From positions 186,001 to 250,000 of the forward strand of contig CAVSUR010000011.1 in assembly GCA_963731285.1 (NCBI GenBank): a DNA stretch of 64,000 nt, read 5' to 3'. The position numbers were made by a program, and so were the translations under genes. The notes beneath the pieces were generated by a model. That model had not been told where the DNA came from, made no database searches, and was given only the letters and a program-made list of their open reading frames with translations. The DNA is from CAVSUR01 sp963731285 (lineage in GTDB: Bacteria; Actinomycetota; Actinomycetes; Streptosporangiales; Streptosporangiaceae). Positions 34,190 through 43,264 of this stretch are shown piece by piece; within the stretch, counting starts at the first letter, position 1, and the number at the start of each line of letters is the position of its first letter.

Positions 34190-35899
34190 TGCGAGTCAGC
34201 GACGCTGTCGGCGCGGCCCTGACGGCGCTCGGCGCCGACACCGTATTCGGCGTGGTCGGCAGCGGCAACTTCCATGTCACCAACGCCCTGACCGGGCGCG
34301 GCGCCCGGTACTACGCGGCCCGGCACGAATGCGGCGCGGTCAGCATGGCCGACGGCTGGGCCCGGCTGCCGGCCGGCCGGGGATCGCCACCGTGCACCAG
34401 GGGCCGGGCCTGACCAACGCGCTGACGGCAATCACCGAGGCGGCCAAGAGCCGCACGCCGCTGCTGGTGCTGGCCGCGGACGTCAGCGCGGCGGCCGCGA
34501 CGTCCAGCTTCCGGATCGGCATGGCGGCCATCGTGGCCGGGACCGGGGCCACCCCGGCCCGGCTGCACTCCCCCGCCCTCGCCGTGGACGACGTGGTCCG
34601 CGCCTACCGGACCGCGGCGGGCGAGCGGCGCACGGTGGTGCTGGCCATGCCGCTGGATGTGCAGGCCGGCGAGTGCGCGCCGCCGCCGTGGCTCGCAGCC
34701 GCGGAGGCGGCGCGGGCCACGGCGCTGCCGTACCGGCCCGGGACACCGGACGCGGATCCGGCCGCCCCGCCGGCTGTGCGGGCAGCGGGGCAGAAGGCAG
34801 CCGGGCTGCAGGCAGGGGAGCTGGCCGCGGCGCTGGCGCGGGCGGAGCGGCCGGTGTTCATCGGCGGCCGCGGGGCCCGCATCGCCGGGGCCCGCGGCCA
34901 GATCGAGCGGCTGGCCGAGGCGTGCGGCGCACTGCTAGCGACCTCGGCGGCGGCCAGGGGCCTGTTCCAGGGCAGCCCGTGGGACCTGGACGTCAGCGGC
35001 GGGTTCGCGACGCCGCTGGCGGCAGAGCTGATCGGAGCAGCCGACCTGATCGTCGGCTGGGGCTGCTCGCTGAATGCGTGGACGCTGCGGCACGGCAGGC
35101 TGGTCGGCCCGGGTACGGTCGTGGCCCAGGTGGACTGTGATCCGGCGGCGATCGGGACGCACCAGCGGGTGCAGCTCGGCGTGCCGGGCGATGTCACGGT
35201 GGTCGCGGATGCGACCGCGGAGCTGCTGGGCGGCCCGCGGCCCGGGTACCGGTCCGACGAGCTGCGGAAGCGGATCGCGGCTGAGCACCGCTGGCGGGAC
35301 GTGCCCTACGACGACGACAGCGGCGGCAGCCGCATCGACCCGCGCACGCTCACGATCGCGCTCGATGACCTGCTGCCCGCGGAGCGGGTCGTGGCGGTCG
35401 ACTCCGGCAACTTCATGGGCTACCCGAGCATGTACCTGTCAGTGCCTGACGCAGACGGCTTCTGCTTCACCCAGGCCTACCAGTCGGTCGGCCTGGGGCT
35501 GGCCTCGGCGATCGGCAGCGCCATCGCCCGGCCGGACCGGCTGACGATCGCCGCGCTCGGCGACGGCGGCGCGCTGATGTCGGTCAGCGAGCTGGAGACC
35601 GTGGTCCGGCTCGGCCTGCCGATGCTGGTCGTGGTCTATGACGATGAGGCCTACGGCGCCGAGGTTCACCATTTCGGCCCCGACGGCCACCCGCTGGGCA
35701 CGGTCCAGTTCCCGGCCGCGGACATCGCCGCGATCGGGCGCGGGTTCGGCTGCGCGGGCGTGACCGTGCGCACCGCCGCGGACCTGGGCCCGGTACGGGA
35801 CTGGCTGGCGGCCCGCGCGCGCAGCCGCTGCTGATCGACGCGAAAGTCACAAGCCACCGTGGCGCATGGTGGCTGGAAGAGGCCTTCCGCGGCCATTAG
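34189..35899 (+). pseudogene. Thiamine-diphosphate-dependent decarboxylase/acetolactate-synthase-like enzyme, two frameshifts
   Basis: ThDP enzyme of about 570 residues when joined. The first frame begins RVSDAVGAALTALGADTVFGVVGSGN and includes ARHECGAVSMADGWAR with the catalytic Glu. Near 34380 one base is missing (GCCGGCCGGGGATC), after which PGIATVHQGPGLTNALTAI continues. The ThDP-binding segment is IAALGDGGALMSVSELETVV, followed by VVVYDDEAYGAE, where Asp-Asp replaces the usual Asn-Asn. Near 35817 a GC run again lacks one base; correcting it replaces the early stop at 35834 by AQPLLIDAKVTSHRGAWWLEE and ends at 35899. It is coupled to the cyclase, which suggests decarboxylation of a 2-oxo acid released by that enzyme. 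Confidence 0.82.
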
Positions 35900-35988
35900 G
35901 CCAGCCAGCCTGCGGGTCCCGGTATGCCAGTAAGCACACCGCGGCGCGGCGGCCCCGCCGCGCGAGCTGGTCCCCGGGGCAGCCAGGA

Positions 35989-36019
35989 GGCGCCCGCGGC
36001 TGCTGAGGCCGCGGGCGCC
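35989..36019. terminator. Strong bidirectional hairpin terminator
   Basis: Arms at 35989-36000 (GGCGCCCGCGGC) and 36008-36019 (GCCGCGGGCGCC) form a perfect 12-bp stem with a 7-nt loop. It lies between the convergent ThDP enzyme and ammonium transporter genes, so it can end both transcripts. A short T-rich stretch (CTCTTCCT) follows on the plus strand. Confidence 0.72.
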
Positions 36020-36081
36020 CTCTTCCTGACGAATGGTGCCGGTGAGGCTAGGTCCGGTCTAGGACCGGCACCGACGGTGCC

Positions 36082-37500
36082 TTACTCGGTAAGGACCTTC
36101 GAGGGACCCAGCGGCTCGTCCTCACTGCGGATGGCCGAGCCGTCCCCCGCTCCGCTGGCGCCGACCTCGGCCAGCGCGAGCTCCTTCTCCTCCTCGGGGT
36201 AGGCCACCTCGCCGTGCACGGCCAGGTCGCCCACCAGCAGCTCCTCGTTGCTCATCCGCAGCTTGGTGAACAGGCTGATGCCCTTGAGGATCAGGAACGT
36301 GACCAGGCCGTCCCAGATGATGACGGTCAGCGCCGCTCCCGCCTGGATCAGCAGCTGCTTGCCGTGGCCGTAGAACAGGCCCGCCCCCGAGATGCTCGGG
36401 TTCTTGCCCAGGCCCAGGTAGACGATCATCTGCGGATCGGCGAGCAGACCGACCAGCAGGCCGCCGAACAGGCCGGCGAAGCCGTGCGTGTACACCACGC
36501 CGAGCGCGTCGTCCACCTTGGTGAACGGCCAGACGTGCCTGGGCAGGTAGGCCCACAGGCCCCAGACGACCGCCGAGCAGACCAGGCCGATAACGATCGC
36601 GCCCACGCCGTTGACGTACCCCGCCGCCGGGGTGATGCCGACCAGGCCGCAGATCATGCCGTTGATGCCGCCGAGGAAGGTCGCCTTCCTTTCCCTGCCG
36701 AACGACATATCCATGATGATCCAGGTCATCATGGCCACAGCCGTGGCGAGGTTGGTGTTGATCACCGCAGCTGCCGCGTCCGCTCCGGCGAAGTAGGGGT
36801 CACCGCCATTGAAGCCGTTCCAGCCGAGCCACAGGATGCCCGCGCCGACCGCCGCCATCAGCAGGTTGCTGGGCACCGCCCGCTGCCGGTCCCGGGCCAG
36901 CCGCGGACCCACCATGGCCGCGGCCACGAAGCCAGAGACGCCCGCCGCCAGGTGGATGACGTAGCCGCCGCTGAAGTCCAGCGCGCCCTTCTGCGCCCAG
37001 AAGCCGCCGCCCCACAGCATGAACGCGTTCACCGCGTACGCGAACGTGATCCACAGCGGCACGAAGATCAGCCAGACCCTGAACTTGATCCGGCCGAGCA
37101 CGCTGCCGATGAACAGGATCGGGGTGATAGCGGCGAACACGAACTGGAAGTAGACCAGCGATGCCTGCGGGAACCTGAACCTGGGCATCAGCCCGTTGAG
37201 CAGCGGGATGTTGGCCTGGCCCTGCTCCCCGGCCTGCCCGACCACCGTGCCCGGCTTGCCGACGAACGAGCCGATCATCTCCGACCCGAAGCCCATCTTG
37301 AATGCCCAGAGCACCCATACGATCAGGGTCAGGCAGAACGTGCAGAACACCATCAGCATGGTGTTCACCGCCCACTTGCGCTGCACGATTCCGCCGTACA
37401 GAACCGCGAGGGCGGGGATGCTCATCAAGCCGACGAGCGTAGCTGCGGTCAGCTGCCAGGCGTTATCGCCTGAGCTGAGCCAGCTTGCGTAGGGAACCAC
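36082..37500 (-). CDS. amt: Ammonium transporter (Amt family)
   Basis: Ammonium channel (472 aa) with eleven membrane helices. The GTG start at 37500 follows GGAGGCGGAGA, so the 11 extra upstream codons are left out. The pore His pair is found in GGYVIHLAAGVSGFVAAAMVG and VVYTHGFAGLFGGLLVG. The phenylalanine-gate region and conserved LGWNGFNGGDPY and FLGGINGMICGLVGITPAAGYV segments are present. The C-terminal tail of about 60 residues is acidic and longer than usual. No glnK/glnB gene follows, unlike many amtB loci. Two GlnR-like boxes upstream suggest induction by nitrogen limitation. Confidence 0.93.
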   Translation of the reverse strand: MVPYASWLSSGDNAWQLTAATLVGLMSIPALAVLYGGIVQRKWAVNTMLMVFCTFCLTLIVWVLWAFKMGFGSEMIGSFVGKPGTVVGQAGEQGQANIPLLNGLMPRFRFPQASLVYFQFVFAAITPILFIGSVLGRIKFRVWLIFVPLWITFAYAVNAFMLWGGGFWAQKGALDFSGGYVIHLAAGVSGFVAAAMVGPRLARDRQRAVPSNLLMAAVGAGILWLGWNGFNGGDPYFAGADAAAAVINTNLATAVAMMTWIIMDMSFGRERKATFLGGINGMICGLVGITPAAGYVNGVGAIVIGLVCSAVVWGLWAYLPRHVWPFTKVDDALGVVYTHGFAGLFGGLLVGLLADPQMIVYLGLGKNPSISGAGLFYGHGKQLLIQAGAALTVIIWDGLVTFLILKGISLFTKLRMSNEELLVGDLAVHGEVAYPEEEKELALAEVGASGAGDGSAIRSEDEPLGPSKVLTE

Positions 37501-37632
37501 TCTCCGCCTCCAGAGACTGAAGCGAAGGGGCATGCCGGGATAGCCAGGCAGCGCCGACCAGCACGCTCCCAGGCTGCCGCTTCGTGTCCGTCAGGATCTG
37601 CACCTGTTCTCCCACGCGCGCATTTCATGATT

Positions 37633-37648
37633 GTTTCGCCGTCGTTAC
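37633..37648 (-). promoter_or_regulatory. Putative GlnR operator
   Basis: On the minus strand the site reads GTAAC-N6-GAAAC, a perfect half of the actinobacterial GlnR consensus. It lies about 130 bp upstream of the amt start, and amt is a standard GlnR target in actinomycetes. Confidence 0.55.
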
Positions 37649-37685
37649 AGCCCGGGCAACACCCCGCAGGTCAGCGGACCCTACT

Positions 37686-37701
37686 GTTAACGACCTGTTT
37701 C
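37686..37701 (-). promoter_or_regulatory. Second putative GlnR operator
   Basis: On the minus strand the site reads GAAAC-N6-TTAAC, which fits the b-site to a-site spacing of the GlnR consensus. It lies 37 bp upstream of the first box. Confidence 0.4.
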
Positions 37702-37793
37702 CTGGCCGCCGCGCCAAGGGTGTTCACGCAGGCCGGCGGGGCGCGGGCGCGAGCAGCACAATCGCCGCGTGCCCTGGCCTCGCTCACCTGCCG

Positions 37794-38564
37794 CTAGCTC
37801 TCCAGGCGGCGCTGCAGCTTGTTCATGCCGGCCAGCCACCGGTCGGGGTCGGCGCCGCGGGCCGCGTACATCCGCGCCACCTCCGGATGCGGCAGGATCA
37901 GGAACCGGCCGTCGGCGATGCCGGCCAGCACCGAGCCGGCGGCGGCCTCCGGCGTGATCGCCGTATCACCGAGCAGCTGCTCGGCCACCGGGCCGCTGGC
38001 CGCCAGCAGCGGCGTGCGCACCCCTTGCGGGCAGATCGCCTGCACGGTGATGCCGCGGTGGGCGTAGGTCATCGACAGCCACTCGGCGAACGACAGGGCC
38101 GCGTGCTTGGTCACCGTGTACGGCGCGGAGCCGAGCATGGCCAGCAGCCCGGCCGCTGACACGGTGCAGATCAGGTGCCCGCGGCCGCGCTCCAGCCACG
38201 GGCCGAGCAGCAGCCGCGCGGCCCGCACGTGCGCCATCACGTTGACCTGCCAGCACGCGTCCCAGTCGGCCTCGGCCGCATCCGGGCCGCCGGCCCGGCC
38301 GATGCCCGCGTTGGCGCAGAACAGGTCGATCTCGCCGAGCTGCGCCCGGGCGGCGGCGATCAGGGCCGCGGCGCCGTCCTCACTGGCGGCGTCCCCCGGG
38401 GCGCTGGCCGCACCGCAGGCCGCGGCGACCCGGCCGGCCGCGCCGGCGTCGATGTCGTTGACCACGACCCGGGCCCCGGCGGCGGCGAGCCGGGCCGCCA
38501 GCGCGGCGCCGATGCCGCTGCCCGCGCCGGTGACGACGACGCCGGCTCCGCGGACGTCGCGCAT
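37794..38564 (-). CDS. Short-chain dehydrogenase/reductase
   Basis: NAD(P)-dependent SDR (256 aa). VVVTGAGSGIGAALA (about residues 9-23) is the nucleotide-binding motif, LFCANAGIG the structural NAG motif, and TVSAAGLLAMLGSAPYTVTKHA carries the Ser-Tyr-Lys catalytic set. The ATG at 38564 shares a base with the upstream acyl-CoA dehydrogenase stop (TGATG). It is the last gene of the acyl-CoA oxidation operon and probably oxidises a hydroxy intermediate; the substrate is not known. Confidence 0.88.
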   Translation of the reverse strand: MRDVRGAGVVVTGAGSGIGAALAARLAAAGARVVVNDIDAGAAGRVAAACGAASAPGDAASEDGAAALIAAARAQLGEIDLFCANAGIGRAGGPDAAEADWDACWQVNVMAHVRAARLLLGPWLERGRGHLICTVSAAGLLAMLGSAPYTVTKHAALSFAEWLSMTYAHRGITVQAICPQGVRTPLLAASGPVAEQLLGDTAITPEAAAGSVLAGIADGRFLILPHPEVARMYAARGADPDRWLAGMNKLQRRLES

Positions 38565-39758
38565 CAGGCGCCAGGAGCGGGCAGGGCGGCCAGCCCGGCC
38601 AGCGCCGCGCGGTGCGCGTCGGCGGTGCCGAACCCGATCGAGTCGGCCTTGGCCCGCTTCAGGTACAGGTGCGCCGGGTGCTCCCAGGTGAAGCCGATCC
38701 CGCCGTGCAGCTGCACGGTCTCCTGGCCGGCCTTGAGCGCGATGTCCGAGCACGCGGCCTTGGCCAGCGCGACCGCGACGGCGGCATCCGGATCATGCGC
38801 CGCCAGGCAGGCGGCCGCATACCGGGCCGCGGCGCGGGCCTGGGTGATGCTGACCCAAAGGTCCGCCAGCCGGTGCTTGACGGCCTGGAACGAGCCGATC
38901 TGGCGGGCGAACTGGCGGCGCTCCTTGACGTAGCCGACGGTCATCTCCAGGCACCTGCCGGCCAGGCCGAGCTGCTCGGACGCGAGCATGGCGGCGCCGG
39001 CGGTCAGTGCGGCGGCGATCGCCGCGGCGGCGGCGGGCCCGGCGGCGATCCGGCGGGCGGGCGCGCCGTCCAGGGACAGGTCGGCGAGCTGCCGGGTCGC
39101 GTCCAGCGAGACGACCGGCGCGAGCCGTGCGCCCGGCCCGGCAGCGGACACCGCGTACAGGCCGAACGGCACGCCGTCCGCGGGCACCAGCAGCAGGTCG
39201 GCGGGCAGCGCGTCGGCCACCCCGGCCACCGATCCGGCGAGCCGGTAGCCGCCGTCCGGGTCGCCCGCCCGGGCCGCGCCGACCCGGACTGTGACGGCCG
39301 GGCGGCCGCCGGGCTCGGCGGCGAGCGGGCCCGTCGCGAAGGGAATGGCCAGCGCGGCGGTGACAGTGCCCGCCGCCACGCCGGGCAGCAGGTGGCCCGC
39401 GCCGGCCGCCAGCAGGGCGGTGGTGGCCACCACGGCACTGCCCAGATAGGGCACCGGCGCGACGGCCCGGCCGGCTTCCTCGGCGACGACGGCGGCCTCG
39501 CGGTAGGACGCGCCGGCCCCGCCGTGCTCCGGCGGCACCAGCAGCCCGGCGCAGCCGATGTCGGCGGCCAGCACCCGCCACAGCGCGGTGTCATAGGCCT
39601 GGTCGGTCTCGGTCCTGGCCAGCACCGCGGGCCAGGCCGCCCGGTCGGCCAGCAGCTCCCGCACTGCCGCCCGCAGCTCGTTCTTCCGCCTCGCCGTACA
39701 GCAGGTCGGGGAGCCCGGACGGCTTTTGCGCCACCCCCTGATTGGTGTCCGCGGTCAC
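38564..39758 (-). pseudogene. Acyl-CoA dehydrogenase, FadE27/FadE29-like subunit, one frameshift
   Basis: About 398 residues when joined. The start is a GTG overlapping the previous stop (GTGA, 39758): TADTNQGVAQKPSGLPDLLYGEAEE. Near 39685 one extra base (or two missing) shifts the frame to RELLADRAAWPAVLARTETDQAYD and onward. The C-terminal ETVQLHGGIGFTWEHPAHLYLKRA is typical of the non-identical partner subunit of mycobacterial heteromeric acyl-CoA dehydrogenases. Where the catalytic enzymes have EGGT it has GFGT, so the usual catalytic Glu is absent. This fits a role as the second subunit beside the next gene. The indel is probably an assembly error. Confidence 0.83.
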
Positions 39759-40954
39759 CGGGGCAGGTCCTTCCACGGCACGTCCTTGTCGACCCGGATC
39801 TCCGGCGGCAGCCCGAGCACCCGCTCGGCGACGATGTTGCGCAAGATCTCTGAGGTGCCGCCCTCGATCGAGTTGCCCTTGGCCCGCAGGAACCGGTAGC
39901 CGGGGTCCCGGCCGTAGAAGTCGGGCCGCTCCGGCCTGCGCATCGTCCAGTCGCCGTACCGCAGCCCCTCGGCTCCGGCCAGTTCCACCTCGAACTCGGA
40001 GATGTCCTGGTTCAGCCGGGCGTAGACCAGCTTGGCCGCCGATCCCTCCGGTCCCGGCTGGCCGGCTGCGAGCTGCTGCCGCAGCCGCGCTCCGGCCAGC
40101 CGCGCGATCTCGGCGTCGGCCCACAGCCGCAGCAGCCGGTCGTGCAGCCCGGCCGTGCGCAGCTCCGGATGCGCCCGCCAGGTCGCCGCGGCCGGGCCGA
40201 TCATGCCGCCCTCGCGCGGTGAGTCCCCGCCGCCGATCGCGACCCGCTCGGACATCAGCGTGGCCGTGGACACCTGCCAGCCCTGGCCGACGGCGCCGAT
40301 CCGGTCCGCGTCGGGAATGATCACATCGGTCAGGAATACCTCGTTGAACTCGGCCTCGCCGGTGAGCTGGCGCAGCGGCCGGACCTCAACTCCCGGCCCG
40401 GTCATGTCCACGGCGAAGTAGGTCAGGCCCTGGTGCTTGGGGACCGCCGGGTCGGTGCGGGTGACCAGCAGCGCGCGCTTGGCGACATGCGCCGAGGAGG
40501 TCCAGACCTTCTGCCCGGTGACCACCCAGCGGTCGCCGTCACGCACCGCCCTGGTGGCCAGGCTGGCCAGGTCGGAGCCGGCCCCCGGCTCGGAGAAAAG
40601 CTGGCACCAGATGTCCTCGCCGGTCCACAGCGGGCGCAGCCAGCGGTGCTTTTGCTCGTCGCTGCCGAAGGCCAGGATCGTGGGCGCGGCCATGCCCAGG
40701 CCGATGCCATTACGCTCGGGCCTGTTCGTGGGAGCCCCCGCGGCGGCGAACTCGGCGTCTGCTACCGGCTGCAGCGCCCGGGACAGGCCCTGGCCGCCGA
40801 GGCCCGCCGGGTAGTGCACCCAGGCCAGGCCGGCGTCGAACCTGGCCCGCAGGAAGTCGAGACGGCTGGCGGCCGCCGGGTCGTGCGCGTCCAGGAACTC
40901 GCGCACCTGGGCTAGCAGCGTCCCGGCGGCCGATGAGCCTGCCGGGCTCAGCAC
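39755..40954 (-). CDS. Acyl-CoA dehydrogenase, FadE26/FadE28-like subunit
   Basis: A 399-residue FAD enzyme. IWCQLFSEPGAGSDLASLATRA and WVVTGQKVWTSSAHVAKRALL are the substrate/FAD segments. FLRAKGNSIEGGTSEILRNIVAERVLGLP contains the probable catalytic Glu (EGGT; read in pieces). The frame is open to a GTG at 41047, which would overlap the fabG-like gene; GTG 40954 is preferred because the upstream part is low-complexity (DAGGTNAGGT), but this is uncertain. Its stop overlaps the start of the partner gene by four bases, which supports equal synthesis of two subunits. Confidence 0.87.
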   Translation of the reverse strand: MLSPAGSSAAGTLLAQVREFLDAHDPAAASRLDFLRARFDAGLAWVHYPAGLGGQGLSRALQPVADAEFAAAGAPTNRPERNGIGLGMAAPTILAFGSDEQKHRWLRPLWTGEDIWCQLFSEPGAGSDLASLATRAVRDGDRWVVTGQKVWTSSAHVAKRALLVTRTDPAVPKHQGLTYFAVDMTGPGVEVRPLRQLTGEAEFNEVFLTDVIIPDADRIGAVGQGWQVSTATLMSERVAIGGGDSPREGGMIGPAAATWRAHPELRTAGLHDRLLRLWADAEIARLAGARLRQQLAAGQPGPEGSAAKLVYARLNQDISEFEVELAGAEGLRYGDWTMRRPERPDFYGRDPGYRFLRAKGNSIEGGTSEILRNIVAERVLGLPPEIRVDKDVPWKDLPR

Positions 40955-40991
40955 CGTGCCCCCAGCATTCGTGCCCCCAGCATCCGGGCCC

Positions 40992-41753
40992 TCAGCACCT
41001 GGGTCCTCCCGCGACGTAGATGACCTGGCCGGAGACGTAGCCGGCACCCTCGCTGACCAGGTAGGAGACGGTGTGCGCGACGTCCTCGGGCTGGCCGACG
41101 CGGCCGACGGGCGTCTGCCCGGCGACCGCCCGCTGGAAATCCTCGAACGGCACCCCGACCCGGACGGCCGTGGCCGCAGTCATCTCGGTGACGATGAAGC
41201 CGGGAGCGACCGCGTTGGCGGTGATACCGAACTTGCCCAGCTCGATCGCCAGCGTCTTGGTCAGCCCCTGCAGGCCCGCCTTGGCCGCGGAGTAGTTCGA
41301 CTGGCCGCGGTTGCCCAGCGCCGAGGTGGACGACAGGTTGACGATCCGGCCGTAGTGCTGGTCCACCATGTGCTGCTGGCAGGCCCTGCTCATCAAAAAG
41401 GCGCCGCGCAGGTGAACTCCCATGACCGTGTCCCAGTCATCAACGCTCATCTTGAACAGCAGGTTATCGCGCAGCACGCCGGCGTTGTTGACCAGGACCA
41501 CGGGCGGCCCGAGGTCGCTGGCGACCCGCTCGACCGCCGCGGCCACCTGGCCGGCATCGCTCACGTCCGCGCCGACGCCGACGGCCCGGCCGCCGGCTGC
41601 GGCGATGGCCTCGACGGTGCCGCTGCAGTCGGCCTCCTTCAGGTCGACCACCGCAACAGCCAGCCCGTCTGCGGCCAGCCGCTGGGCGATCGCCGCGCCG
41701 ATGCCCCGCGCTCCCCCGGTAACGACGGCGACCCGTTGTCCGGCCTGCGACAT
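40992..41753 (-). CDS. SDR family oxidoreductase, FabG/3-hydroxyacyl-CoA dehydrogenase-like
   Basis: A 253-residue SDR. The ATG at 41753 follows AGGAGG. VAVVTGGARGIGAAIAQRL (residues 8-26) binds NAD(P), LVNNAGVLRDN is the NAG motif, and LSSTSALGNRGQSNYSAAKAG holds Ser, Tyr and Lys. It closely follows the FabG/MaoC-associated 3-hydroxyacyl dehydrogenase pattern (NAVAPGFIVTEMT). In an operon of acyl-CoA dehydrogenases it most likely acts in beta-oxidation of an unusual acyl-CoA. Confidence 0.9.
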   Translation of the reverse strand: MSQAGQRVAVVTGGARGIGAAIAQRLAADGLAVAVVDLKEADCSGTVEAIAAAGGRAVGVGADVSDAGQVAAAVERVASDLGPPVVLVNNAGVLRDNLLFKMSVDDWDTVMGVHLRGAFLMSRACQQHMVDQHYGRIVNLSSTSALGNRGQSNYSAAKAGLQGLTKTLAIELGKFGITANAVAPGFIVTEMTAATAVRVGVPFEDFQRAVAGQTPVGRVGQPEDVAHTVSYLVSEGAGYVSGQVIYVAGGPRC

Positions 41754-41788
41754 TATTTCCTCCTGGTAGCGGTACCTGCCCGGCTGGG

Positions 41789-43009
41789 TTAGCTGTACTT
41801 GCTCAGCTCGCGCCGCGCGAGTGAGCGCTTGTGCACCTCGTCCGGCCCGTCGGCCAGCCGCAGGGTCCTTGCCGCCGCCCACAGCTGGGCCAGCGGGAAG
41901 TCCTGGCTTACCCCGGCCGCGCCGTGCGCCTGGATGGCCTTGTCGATCACCCATTCGGCCATCACCGGGGTAGCGATCTTGATGGCCTGGATCTCGGTGT
42001 GGGCGCCCTTGTTGCCGACGGTGTCCATCAGCCACGCGGCCTTGAGCACCAGCAGCCGGGCGGCCTCGATCCGCACCCGGGCGTCAGCGATCCAGTCCTG
42101 GATGACCCCCTGCTCAGCCAGCGGGCGGCCGAACGCGGTGCGGCTGGTGACCCGCCGGCAGGTCAGCTCCAGTGCCCGCTCGGCCATCCCGATCAGTCGC
42201 ATGCAGTGGTGGATCCGGCCCGGCCCGAGCCGCGCCTGGGCGATCGCGAAGCCGTCGCCCTCGGCGCCGATCAGGCTGGCCGCCGGGACCCGCACGCCGG
42301 AGAAGGCGATCTCAGCGTGCCCGCCGTGGGTGCCGTCGGTGTAGCCGAAGACATGTATGCCGCGCCGCACCGTCACGCCGGGGGTGTCCCGGGGCACCAG
42401 GATCATGGACTGCTGCCGGTGCCGCGGCGCGTCCGGTGCCGTCTTGCCCATCACGATCAGGATCTGGCAGCGCTGGTCCATCCCGCCCGAGGACCACCAT
42501 TTGCGCCCGTTGATGACGTAGCTGTCGCCGTCGCGCTCGATCAGCGTCGCAATGTTCGTGGCGTCGGAGGAGGCCACGTCCGGCTCGGTCATGCAGAACG
42601 CCGACCTGATCTCGGCGCCGAGCAGCGGCCGCAGCCAGCGGTCCTGCTGCTGCGGGCTGCCGAACTCGGCGAGCAGCTCCATGTTCCCGGTGTCGGGGGC
42701 CGCGCAGTTGAGCGCTTCCGGGGCGATGGCCGGGCTGTGCCCGGTGATCTCGGCCAGCGGCGCGTACTGCAGGTTGGTCAGCCCGGCGCCGGCCGGGTGG
42801 TGGGCCAGGAACAGATTCCACAGGCCCAGGCTGCGGGCCCGGGCAGTCAGCTCGTCGATGACCGGCGGCCGGGACCAGTCCCGGCCCTGGGCCGGCGCCT
42901 GCGCGGTCTGCTCGGCGAAGATCTTCTCCGCCGGATATACGTGGTCGGCCATGAAGGCCAGCAGCCGGTCGCGGAGCTCGGTGGTCTTGGCCTCGAACGC
43001 GAAGTCCAT
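41789..43009 (-). CDS. Acyl-CoA dehydrogenase, FadE2/ACAD10-11-like
   Basis: A 406-residue acyl-CoA dehydrogenase and first gene of the operon. The ATG at 43009 follows GGAGG. SAFCMTEPDVASSDATNIATLIE and YVINGRKWWSSGGMD are the FAD/substrate region of the ACAD10/11 branch. The C-terminal AIQAHGAAGVSQDFPLAQLWAAART and LRLADGPDEVHKRSLARREL are the branch hallmarks; Asp-Gly-Pro-Asp-Glu replaces the EGT loop. Such enzymes act on long or hydroxylated acyl-CoAs. Position suggests catabolism of a fatty acid or a steroid side chain. Confidence 0.9.
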   Translation of the reverse strand: MDFAFEAKTTELRDRLLAFMADHVYPAEKIFAEQTAQAPAQGRDWSRPPVIDELTARARSLGLWNLFLAHHPAGAGLTNLQYAPLAEITGHSPAIAPEALNCAAPDTGNMELLAEFGSPQQQDRWLRPLLGAEIRSAFCMTEPDVASSDATNIATLIERDGDSYVINGRKWWSSGGMDQRCQILIVMGKTAPDAPRHRQQSMILVPRDTPGVTVRRGIHVFGYTDGTHGGHAEIAFSGVRVPAASLIGAEGDGFAIAQARLGPGRIHHCMRLIGMAERALELTCRRVTSRTAFGRPLAEQGVIQDWIADARVRIEAARLLVLKAAWLMDTVGNKGAHTEIQAIKIATPVMAEWVIDKAIQAHGAAGVSQDFPLAQLWAAARTLRLADGPDEVHKRSLARRELSKYS

Positions 43010-43264
43010 CGGCAGCCTCCTGGCGGTTCTGGCACCTGGCAAGTCCGGACAACACTATCTACCGGCCGGTACGGGCTCCACGGTGACCAGCGCACACAGC
43101 CTCCTGACGGGTGAAGCGCCCGCCGGTTGCGCTGGCCGCGGACCGGGCCGCGCCGGCCGGGCGGCCGCGGGGCGGCCGGGCACCAGACCTTGCGCCGATT
43201 GCGTAGGGTCCCGGTGTGGTCCCCGCCTTCCGGCGGAACCCGGGCTCAGGGCGGAGGCGCCGAC

